Assembly: GCA_910585435.1 (NCBI GenBank)
Contig: CAJUEJ010000004.1
Span: forward strand, 124,001 to 188,000
Direction of reading: 5' to 3'
Length of the DNA: 64,000 bases
Source: an uncultured Hungatella sp.
Lineage (GTDB): Bacteria > Bacillota > Clostridia > Lachnospirales > Lachnospiraceae
The position numbers were made by a program, and so were the translations under genes. Below, piece by piece: positions 31,277 to 39,187 of this stretch (the stretch's first letter is position 1; every line of letters starts with the position of its first letter). The notes below the pieces were generated by a model. The model worked only from the letters and a program-made list of their open reading frames with translations. It ran no database searches and was not told the origin of the DNA.

Positions 31277-32770
31277 ATGGAAAATATATTGAATGATTTA
31301 TTTATTTTTGAAATGGCAAATAATCATCAGGGCAGTGTAGAACATGGAATAAGAATTATAAAAGAAATGGGAAAAATTGCACGTCAATGTAATATAAAGG
31401 CTGCGGTAAAATTGCAGTATAGAAATCTTGATAGCTTTATACATCCTGATTATAAAGGAAATACGGATGTCAAGCATATAAAAAGATTTGAAAGTACAAA
31501 ACTTACATATGAGCAGTTCTGCGAATTGGTGGATACTATTAGGGAAGAAGGCCTTATACCAATATCAACGCCTTTTGATGAAACGGGGGTCGAGTGGTGT
31601 GTATGCCAGGGGCTGGAGATTATAAAAATCGCCAGCTGCAGTTCAATGGACTGGCCTCTTTTGAATAAAGCAGCCCTGACACACAAGCCATTAATAGTTT
31701 CCACGGGCGGAAAAACTATATCGGATATTGACAAGATATACAGCTTTTTAATACACCGAAATGTTCAGTTTGCATTTATGCATTGTGTTGCAGAATATCC
31801 CACACCTGAAAGCCATATTCAACTAGATTTTATAGATAAAATGAAAAAAAGGTATTACAAGATTCCTGTCGGTTATTCAGGTCATGAAGCGCCAGATAAT
31901 GTATTGATACCAAGTCTGGCAGCGGCAAAGGGAGTAAGGCTGTTTGAGCGGCATGTAGGTGTTGGTACAGATAAAATAACACTGAATCCTTATACGATGA
32001 ATCCAAAGCAGACATGTAGCTGGGTTGAGGCGATTCAGCGGTCTCACAGTATATGTAATTTACAGGAGCGAGGAGAAAAACACATATCACAGGGAGAAAT
32101 GGATTCTTTAAGATCCCTTATAAGGGGATGTTATGCCAAGAAACATATGGAAATAAATGAGACCCTGGACAAAGAAAAGGTTTTTTTTGCAATGCCATGT
32201 CTTGAAGATCAGATGAGCAGCGGCGATTTTTACGATGGGTGTGTATGTACAAAAGAATACAAAGAGAATGATCCAATTTTTGAGCGAAAGAAATACACGG
32301 ATGTGAGTATAGCCAGAAGTGTGATACATGAAGTCAAAGGTATGTTATATGAGGCTGGAATTATATTAAATTGTGATATTGAGGTAGAACTTTCCCATCA
32401 TTATGGTATCAGACAGATCCGAAAATTTGGGGCAGTTATTATTAATGTTATTAACCGCGAATACTGCAAAAAAATTATTATTGTATTACCTGGACAATTA
32501 CATCCCAGACATATGCATAAAAAGAAGGAAGAGACATTTCAGGTTCTTTATGGAAACATGGAACTTGAGTTAGAAAATGAAAAAAAGACGTTATCTGCCG
32601 GAAATATCCAGACAATTTTCAGAGGACAGATGCATTCATTCAGTTCGGAACACGGGGTAATATTTGAGGAAATTTCAACGACGCATATAAAAAACGATTC
32701 CTATTATGAAGATACACAAAACATTTTGCAAGATCCCATGGAAAGAAAGACCTATATTAAAAATTGGTAG
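31277..32770 (+). CDS. NeuB-family synthase fused to a cupin domain
   Basis: A 497-residue protein. The first 280 residues form the TIM-barrel of N-acetylneuraminate synthases (FEMANNHQGSVEHGIRIIKEM, IPISTPFDETGV, VGYSGHEA, and ERHVGVGTDK in place of the common EKHFTLD). These condense PEP with an amino-hexose to give a nonulosonic acid. A SAF-like part follows (to about 370), then a C-terminal cupin with HPRHMHKKKEETFQVLYG, which is an extra domain. The frame is open from TTG 31253, but ATG 31277 is the likely start. Neither an epimerase nor a hydrolase that would make the amino-sugar substrate is encoded in the island. Confidence 0.8.
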   Translation: MENILNDLFIFEMANNHQGSVEHGIRIIKEMGKIARQCNIKAAVKLQYRNLDSFIHPDYKGNTDVKHIKRFESTKLTYEQFCELVDTIREEGLIPISTPFDETGVEWCVCQGLEIIKIASCSSMDWPLLNKAALTHKPLIVSTGGKTISDIDKIYSFLIHRNVQFAFMHCVAEYPTPESHIQLDFIDKMKKRYYKIPVGYSGHEAPDNVLIPSLAAAKGVRLFERHVGVGTDKITLNPYTMNPKQTCSWVEAIQRSHSICNLQERGEKHISQGEMDSLRSLIRGCYAKKHMEINETLDKEKVFFAMPCLEDQMSSGDFYDGCVCTKEYKENDPIFERKKYTDVSIARSVIHEVKGMLYEAGIILNCDIEVELSHHYGIRQIRKFGAVIINVINREYCKKIIIVLPGQLHPRHMHKKKEETFQVLYGNMELELENEKKTLSAGNIQTIFRGQMHSFSSEHGVIFEEISTTHIKNDSYYEDTQNILQDPMERKTYIKNW

Positions 32771-32784
32771 GAGATGATTCGAAT

Positions 32785-34227
32785 ATGGATACTACGATAT
32801 ATTTGTTCGAAAAATTCCTTGACATTGAAGATAGCCATGATTTTTTTGAGACAGAGATTAATCATATAAAAATATGGCAATACATCCGGTTTTCATATTG
32901 CTCCAAGCTTTTAGAAGAGCTTACAGGGATTGTAACTGCAAATAAGAATGTAAATCTTGTTCAACATGAGAAGAATAAGCCAGATAAAAAAGAGTGGATA
33001 AGAAAACAGCAATTTTTGCTCAGAAAAAAAGATTTATTAGTAGTCAATCATCCGAGAAGAGTGAAAGAAGGCGATTTCTATAGATGCTTTGTGACAGATA
33101 CATTTCTGGAGTCATTGGATTACTCATACTATGTTTTTGAATATGCATATAAAGGAAAACATTTTAATCCAGTAAAGACCCGCGGATTAAGATACAGAGA
33201 TATTTCTGTAATAAAGAAATACTTTCATTGTGACAATGAGAGCTTACAGAGCGATGTAAGAAGATTTACGGACAGAATAAATTGTGTATTTGAAGAAGAA
33301 TTCTGTGAAAAATTCAGCAACAAAATGAAGCAGGATATTGTTACAATGGTAAACTTTGTATTAGAAGAAATTTATTACGGGAGAATCTATGCAAATATTA
33401 TCTTGTCACTTGTTCGGCCCAGGCTGGTAATAACGACAGTAGGATATGATATATATAATCAAACATTAATTGAGACTGCAAAAAGGAAGAACATACCCAC
33501 AATAGAATTGGAACACGGAAGAATCGGCAATTCTCATGCAGCTTACAATTTTAAGAGTAAACATAATTTAGAAACTTTTTCAGATTATCTGTTTGTTTAT
33601 GGAGAATACGAGAAAAACACACCAAGATATCCGATTAGCAGGTCAAGGGTATTTGCCGTCGGATATCCTGAATTAGAACGCAAAGCCAATATATATAGTA
33701 AAAGAAATAGAAAGAAATCAGTTTATAAGGTAGTTACATTTATTTCCAGTATGGCTGATGGGAAGGTAATAGCGAAATATGCTCTTGAACTGTCAAAAAG
33801 AGTAGTTGGTAAAGGAGTTAAAATCGTATACAAGCTGCATCCATCAGAGTACAGTGAATGGAGAAAATTTTATCCGGGTCTTGAAGAAGCCGGAATTTTG
33901 GTCACCAAGAAAAATGAACATGATATTTATTATTATATCGGCCATTCAGATTATGTTGTAGGGATATCATCAACCGTTTTGTTTGAGGCCATGCAGTTTA
34001 AGACCGAAATTATTGTGATAAAAGAGCTTGACTATCAGAAGAGTGAAGCAGTTTTTGGATGCGGAAGGGCAATGCTTGCATCCGGTTTTGAGGATATGTA
34101 TGACATGATAGAAAACAACAGAAAAGCAGATAAACAGGATACTAGTAATTACTTTACGCAAAACGCAATAAGGAATATGAAACAGACAGTTGATGAGATT
34201 TTGCAGAATGGTAGAAAGAGATGCTAG
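32785..34227 (+). CDS. Putative glycan phosphotransferase / GT-B protein
   Basis: A 480-residue AT-rich gene of the capsule/CDP-glycerol-transferase type. The C-terminal half looks like a donor domain: TVGYDIYNQTLIETAKRKNIPTIELEHGRIG, then KIVYKLHPSEYSEWRKFYP and IGHSDYVVGISSTVLFEAMQFK, the usual nucleotide-sugar or CDP-polyol binding pattern. The N-terminal half is not recognised. The start TTG 32764 overlaps the synthase gene, but ATG 32785 has TAGGAGA upstream. It could attach the CMP-activated nonulosonate or a polyol phosphate to the glycan; which one is not shown. Confidence 0.5.
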   Translation: MDTTIYLFEKFLDIEDSHDFFETEINHIKIWQYIRFSYCSKLLEELTGIVTANKNVNLVQHEKNKPDKKEWIRKQQFLLRKKDLLVVNHPRRVKEGDFYRCFVTDTFLESLDYSYYVFEYAYKGKHFNPVKTRGLRYRDISVIKKYFHCDNESLQSDVRRFTDRINCVFEEEFCEKFSNKMKQDIVTMVNFVLEEIYYGRIYANIILSLVRPRLVITTVGYDIYNQTLIETAKRKNIPTIELEHGRIGNSHAAYNFKSKHNLETFSDYLFVYGEYEKNTPRYPISRSRVFAVGYPELERKANIYSKRNRKKSVYKVVTFISSMADGKVIAKYALELSKRVVGKGVKIVYKLHPSEYSEWRKFYPGLEEAGILVTKKNEHDIYYYIGHSDYVVGISSTVLFEAMQFKTEIIVIKELDYQKSEAVFGCGRAMLASGFEDMYDMIENNRKADKQDTSNYFTQNAIRNMKQTVDEILQNGRKRC

Positions 34228-34245
34228 GGAAGCAGGAGAAAAAAG

Positions 34246-34722
34246 ATGAAAAAAGGTGTGATTTCGGCAGTGTCCATGGTGGCAGGTGTTATGGCAGGGG
34301 CGGCAGCTGCAGGAAAAATAGAGGCAGACAGAGTAATTAAAGTACAGAATATGTCTGATAAACATTTGGCACTATTCTTATTGATGAGTCGATGGGTGAA
34401 GGTAAAGCAAGAAGGGAAGAATCTGGAGTTATATTTTAAGTCCAACGGCTATAAGAAAATCGCTATTTACGGAATGAGTTTTGCAGGAAAGGCTCTAGTA
34501 GATGAGCTGAGAAATACAGAGATAGAAGTGGCGTATGGGATAGATAAAAAGTCAGATTCCATTTATGCAGATATAGATATTGTATCAGTGGATGACTTTT
34601 TAGATAAAGTGGATGTAGTGGTGGTAACAGCAATTACATATTTTAATGAGATCGAAGAAATGTTAAGCTTACGGGTGGATTGCCCGGTTGTTTCGTTAGA
34701 AAATATTTTGTATGGGATGTAA
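34246..34722 (+). CDS. Small Rossmann-type protein with hydrophobic N-terminus
   Basis: A 158-residue protein: residues 1-25 are hydrophobic (VISAVSMVAGVMAGAAAAGK) and may anchor it; residues 55-158 are a Rossmann-type module (KIAIYGMSFAGKALVDELR, DVVVVTAITYFNEIEEML). It lies between a putative transferase and another small protein with the same kind of module. Function is not known; it may bind a nucleotide sugar or act as an accessory unit. Membrane anchoring is inferred only from hydrophobicity. Confidence 0.5.
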   Translation: MKKGVISAVSMVAGVMAGAAAAGKIEADRVIKVQNMSDKHLALFLLMSRWVKVKQEGKNLELYFKSNGYKKIAIYGMSFAGKALVDELRNTEIEVAYGIDKKSDSIYADIDIVSVDDFLDKVDVVVVTAITYFNEIEEMLSLRVDCPVVSLENILYGM

Positions 34723-34739
34723 CAGGGGAAAGGAGCAGG

Positions 34740-35153
34740 ATGGAGAGAGTAGAGAGACAGATATTAGAAGAATATGTAAAGGAATATCATATAGCATCTG
34801 CATCATATGAAATGATGGGCTTAATGCTGAATGATATGTATTTAAGGGAACGGTTCCAATTGTTCCATATAGAAAACGTATATATATATGGTGGTACCCA
34901 TATGGGCGTTCAGCTTTACAGGATGGGAAGGAATCATGTGAATATAAAGGGCATCATAGACAAAGCGGGTAAGTCAGTGATAAAGGTTCCGATATCTGTA
35001 TTGCCATTGGATACATTTCAGAAACAGTATCAGAATGAGAAAGTAATTGTCACGTCCATAAGATTTTTCCAGGAAATAAAACAAGATCTGCAGATGTTTG
35101 TAGGACCAGAAAATATTTTAGGAATCGGAGAATTTTTGATGGGAGTCGTGTAG
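34740..35153 (+). CDS. Small Rossmann-type protein (second of a pair)
   Basis: A 137-residue protein with IENVYIYGGTHMGVQLYRMGR and EKVIVTSIRFFQEIKQDL, the same arrangement as the modules seen in neighbouring proteins, and an N-terminal helical stretch. The frame is open to 34680, but ATG 34740 follows AAAGGAG at a normal distance. It begins 17 bases after the preceding gene and appears co-expressed with it. No reaction can be assigned. Confidence 0.5.
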   Translation: MERVERQILEEYVKEYHIASASYEMMGLMLNDMYLRERFQLFHIENVYIYGGTHMGVQLYRMGRNHVNIKGIIDKAGKSVIKVPISVLPLDTFQKQYQNEKVIVTSIRFFQEIKQDLQMFVGPENILGIGEFLMGVV

Positions 35154-35191
35154 GAGGCCTGGGACATCTGAAATGGGAAGGAGTAAGAAGG

Positions 35192-36271
35192 ATGCTTTAT
35201 ATATGTTATGAGAATTTAAATGGGAGAGGATTTATTGGAATAAAGAAAAAAGTATTAGCCCAGTGTCAGGCATTTAAAAAAGAATTTGATACGGTATATT
35301 ATACCATGTTTGCCGGTCAGATTTTATATTTGATGGATAATGATCTTGTTATAGATAAAGAATTTGCTGTGACAAAACAAATGTGTAATGAAATAATACT
35401 AAAATGGTTGATAAAGTATGATTTAAAAAAAACATATATCAGATATTCACTTTCTGATCTTTGGTTTGTAGATTTTTTAAAAGAACTAAAAAAGAATAAA
35501 ATTAAAAGTGTGTTGGAGTTTCCGACAATACCGTATGATAACGAGGGTTGGATTATAAGGCCGGTTGAGGATAAATATTATCGCGAGGAATTATATAAAT
35601 ATATAGACTGCTGTACTACTTATGCAAAGTATGAGATGGTTTTTAATATTCCATGTATTCCGCTATTGAATGGTGTAGATATAGAGGATCAGAAAGAGAA
35701 GAAATACAAAAAGAAAGATGGAACTATTGTACTATTATCCGTATCTTCACTGGTAAAATGGAATGGATATGAGCGTATTATACAGGGATTGAATAATTAC
35801 TATATAAGCGGTGGAGAGAAAAATATTGTTTATAATATTGTAGGTAATGGCGATCAGATGCAGTATTACAAAAGAATTACCAGAGAATATCAGTTGGAGG
35901 AACATGTATTTTTTCATGGAAGGTTAGAAGGACAAGAACTGGATGATATATACAATAAATCCGATCTTGCAATTGGTTCTTTGGGATTTTATAAAATAGA
36001 TCTTTGGACAAACTCATCAATTAAGTTGGGGGAATATTGTGCAAGAGGAATTCCATTTATTTATGGATATGAGGATCCTTTATTTAGTGAGGACAATTAC
36101 TTTAGGTATCAGGTGCCAAATGATGAAGTGCCTGTTGATATGGAGCAAATTATAGGATTTTATAATGCAATGTATGATGGCAGAGATTTTATAAATGATA
36201 TGAGGCAATATGCGCTATTGCATTTGACATGGGATAAGATATTACAGCCAGTGATGGACTATTTCATATAA
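35192..36271 (+). CDS. GT4-family glycosyltransferase
   Basis: A 359-residue GT-B enzyme of glycosyltransferase group 1. Its C-terminal donor part is clear: VLLSVSSLVKWNGYERIIQGL, YNIVGNGDQMQYYKRITREY, VFFHGRLEGQELDDIYNKSDL and a Glu in IKLGEYCARGIPFIYG that would contact the donor. It would add one sugar to a lipid-linked repeat unit in the cytoplasm. The donor sugar is unknown. AAGGAG precedes the start. Confidence 0.85.
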   Translation: MLYICYENLNGRGFIGIKKKVLAQCQAFKKEFDTVYYTMFAGQILYLMDNDLVIDKEFAVTKQMCNEIILKWLIKYDLKKTYIRYSLSDLWFVDFLKELKKNKIKSVLEFPTIPYDNEGWIIRPVEDKYYREELYKYIDCCTTYAKYEMVFNIPCIPLLNGVDIEDQKEKKYKKKDGTIVLLSVSSLVKWNGYERIIQGLNNYYISGGEKNIVYNIVGNGDQMQYYKRITREYQLEEHVFFHGRLEGQELDDIYNKSDLAIGSLGFYKIDLWTNSSIKLGEYCARGIPFIYGYEDPLFSEDNYFRYQVPNDEVPVDMEQIIGFYNAMYDGRDFINDMRQYALLHLTWDKILQPVMDYFI

Positions 36272-36412
36272 CAATAAAAAATGTTTAGAATATAGGATGT
36301 TACAGAATACAAAGGGATGCCGTCAGTTGTAAATCTGTATGGCGATAGGAGAGCTTTTCGATACATTATAATATAGAGAAATATATATTCTATATAGGAG
36401 ATAGGATAGAAA

Positions 36413-37750
36413 ATGGTTAAGATATCAATTATTATGCCCTTATTTAATGCAGAAACATACTTGGAGGAAACATTGCATAGTATACTGGCACAGACCTTAC
36501 AAGAATTTGAAATAATCTGCATTAATGATGCATCGACAGATGACACAACAGACATTTTACACAGGTTTCAAAAGCTGGATAACCGTATCAGAATTATAAA
36601 CAATACAAAACGATTGGGTGCCGCAGTTTCCAGAAACTTGGGGATGCATGAAGCAAAAGGAATTTATTTTGCTTTTTTAGATGGCGATGATATTTTTGAT
36701 AAGGAAATGCTTGAACTGTCATACCATGAAATTGTAAAGCATGATGCGGATGTGGTGATGTTTGAGTATATACATGTTTCTAGTGAATGGATATATGAGA
36801 AGAAAACAGTACAGAGAAGCCGTTTATTTGCAGAAAAATATTGCAGGGAGCCTTTTTCAATACAGGATTTAGACCCGATTGAGTTTATGAACTGGTCCAG
36901 TTCACCATGCAATAAGTTGTTTAAAAAAACTTTTCTTGTTTCAAAGAAACTTGAATTTCAGACATTATCATCTGCCAATGATACGTATTTTGTTACCATG
37001 GCTTTATTGCTGGCTTCAAAGTTAATCATGTTAAATGACAGACGGGTAATGCTTTATGCAAGAGATCATAATGTATCTACAAGAATTTCTTATGATCGAG
37101 ATCCTATGTGTATCTATTGGGCGATGAAAAGATTAGGCGATGAGCTGATACAAAGAGGGCTATTTGATAGATTCTTCCAATATTTTTATTGTATTACATT
37201 TTATAATTTGCGTAATGCCATTCTGAAAACAAAAAAAAGTGAAGGTGCAAAGCAGTTTTATGAATTTTTACGGAAAGAGGGAATTGACAATTTTGTTAGA
37301 CTTTCAAAGGAATGCTTTCAGAAGACAGATATATACATACAAAAAGGGATGGAGAAATATAAAACATTAGAATTTGATTCAGGATGGTATAGAGACGAAG
37401 AAATTTTGAAATTATATCTGTGCAAAAATGGGAAAAGACTTCTTTCTTTTTTTCAGCTTTGTAAAAGTAATAACCAACAGGTTATAGTATGGGGAGTTGG
37501 AAAAAACGGAAGAATTTTATTGGATTTTTTAAAGACTCATAATATCTGGTTTGTGGAAGTGGTAGATAAAGATGAAAAAAAACAAGGAACAAGAATTAAT
37601 GGCTACATGATAATGAAGCCCGATGCTTGTCTGAAAAGGGAAGAAGTTATTTTAGCAACCTCACTTGCTATATTCAGTGAAGTAGCCAGAGCATCAAATG
37701 GAAAAGACTGTAAGGTGATTGAGATTGGAGAAATTCTTGAAATGCCTTGA
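36413..37750 (+). CDS. GT2-family glycosyltransferase with C-terminal Rossmann module
   Basis: A 445-residue protein: the first 220 residues are a GT-A domain of family 2 (ISIIMPLFNAETYLEETLHSIL, INDASTDDT, and the metal-binding FLDGDDIFD). The C-terminal 90 residues carry VIVWGVGKNGRILLDFLK and VEVVDKDEK, the small Rossmann unit seen repeatedly in the island. It would transfer a sugar from a UDP-type donor to the growing glycan. An AT-rich 140-base gap with a TATAAT at about 36364-36369 precedes it, so a promoter may lie there. Confidence 0.85.
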   Translation: MVKISIIMPLFNAETYLEETLHSILAQTLQEFEIICINDASTDDTTDILHRFQKLDNRIRIINNTKRLGAAVSRNLGMHEAKGIYFAFLDGDDIFDKEMLELSYHEIVKHDADVVMFEYIHVSSEWIYEKKTVQRSRLFAEKYCREPFSIQDLDPIEFMNWSSSPCNKLFKKTFLVSKKLEFQTLSSANDTYFVTMALLLASKLIMLNDRRVMLYARDHNVSTRISYDRDPMCIYWAMKRLGDELIQRGLFDRFFQYFYCITFYNLRNAILKTKKSEGAKQFYEFLRKEGIDNFVRLSKECFQKTDIYIQKGMEKYKTLEFDSGWYRDEEILKLYLCKNGKRLLSFFQLCKSNNQQVIVWGVGKNGRILLDFLKTHNIWFVEVVDKDEKKQGTRINGYMIMKPDACLKREEVILATSLAIFSEVARASNGKDCKVIEIGEILEMP

Positions 37751-37801
37751 ATATTTTTGTTTTATATGGGAAAAAGATAGAATGGACTGGAAAATAAAAA
37801 A

Positions 37802-39154
37802 ATGAATGATAATAAAGTATATAATTTCCATTTACTCTATGAGGCTTTGGTAAACAGAACCCAGAGTATCGCTGTTGTTGGTCTTGGCTATGTGGGTATG
37901 CCTATAGCTATTGCATTTGCCAGAAAAGGATTGGATGTAATAGGATTTGATACAAATGAAGAAAAGATTCACTTATACCGTTCGGGAGTGGATCCAACAA
38001 AAGAAGTGGGAGATATGGAGATAAAGCAGACGCCTGTTTTGTTTACCAGTTCTGAAAAAGAACTACAGAAGGCACGTTTTATTATTGTATCAGTACCTAC
38101 ACCTGTAAATGTAGATCATACGCCCAATCTTTTTCCGGTTGAAAATGCAAGTACTATAATTGGGAGAAATCTTACAAAAGGAACCATTGTTGTATACGAA
38201 TCCACCGTTTATCCAGGCGTCACGGAGGATGTCTGCGTTCCGATTTTGGAAAGAGAAAGCGGGCTTACATATGGAATTGACTTTAAAGTAGGATATAGCC
38301 CGGAGCGAATTAATCCGGGAGATAAAGTACATACATTATCTACAATCAGAAAAATTGTAAGTGGTATGGATGAGGAATCTCTTGCTGCCATTAAGAAGGT
38401 TTATGATCTGGTGGTTGAGACAGGCACTTATCCTGTAAGTTCCATAAAAACAGCTGAAGCCATCAAAGTAGTGGAGAATTCCCAGAGAGATATCAATATT
38501 GCCTTTATGAATGAGCTTGCTATGGTTTTTGACCGGATGGGAATTGATACCAATGAAGTAGTGGATGGGATGAATACTAAGTGGAATGCTTTGGGCTTCC
38601 GCCCTGGTTTAGTAGGCGGCCATTGCATTGGAGTGGATCCGTATTACTTTACATACGAAGCGGAAAAACTGGGATATCACAGCCAGATAATCCTTAACGG
38701 GAGAATTGTAAATGACTCTATGGGGGAGTATGTTGCCGATGCGGCAGTGAAAAAAATGATTGAGGCAGGACAAGCTCCCAGTCACTCTTGTGTGGTTATT
38801 TTAGGACTTACATTTAAAGAAAATTGTCCGGATATCCGTAACTCAAAAGTAAACGATGTAATTAAGCGGCTGAACGCCTATGGCATTGTGCCTGAAGTGG
38901 TAGATCCTTGGGCAGATAAAGAGGAAGCAAGAAAAGAATATAAGATAAATCTGACACAATTAAAGAATATATCAAATGCAGATTGTGTAATTGTTGCGGT
39001 TGCTCATAAGGAATTCAGGGAAATGAGCCTTTCCGATATGAAAGCATTTTACAGGCCGGATTTAAAAGATTATGAAAAGGTTCTGATAGATGTAAAAGGG
39101 ATGTACAGGATAGATGATTTGGAAAAAAGCGGCCTGAAATACTGGAGATTGTAA
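37802..39154 (+). CDS. UDP-sugar 6-dehydrogenase (WbpA/WecC type)
   Basis: A 450-residue enzyme oxidising a UDP-hexose (UDP-N-acetyl-glucosamine, -mannosamine or -galactosamine) to the uronic acid with two NAD+. The NAD-binding loop reads VVGLGYVGMPIAIAFARKG; the middle has KVVENSQRDINIAFMNELA; the catalytic cysteine lies in GGHCIGVDPYY; the UDP-binding end domain has LGLTFKENCPDIRNSKV. Length is normal for the WecC/WbpA/TviB group. The glycan therefore probably contains an amino-uronic acid. The donor sugar cannot be told apart by eye. Confidence 0.9.
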   Translation: MNDNKVYNFHLLYEALVNRTQSIAVVGLGYVGMPIAIAFARKGLDVIGFDTNEEKIHLYRSGVDPTKEVGDMEIKQTPVLFTSSEKELQKARFIIVSVPTPVNVDHTPNLFPVENASTIIGRNLTKGTIVVYESTVYPGVTEDVCVPILERESGLTYGIDFKVGYSPERINPGDKVHTLSTIRKIVSGMDEESLAAIKKVYDLVVETGTYPVSSIKTAEAIKVVENSQRDINIAFMNELAMVFDRMGIDTNEVVDGMNTKWNALGFRPGLVGGHCIGVDPYYFTYEAEKLGYHSQIILNGRIVNDSMGEYVADAAVKKMIEAGQAPSHSCVVILGLTFKENCPDIRNSKVNDVIKRLNAYGIVPEVVDPWADKEEARKEYKINLTQLKNISNADCVIVAVAHKEFREMSLSDMKAFYRPDLKDYEKVLIDVKGMYRIDDLEKSGLKYWRL

Positions 39155-39187
39155 CGGCACATAGACGGATGGAAACAGGAGATGTGT

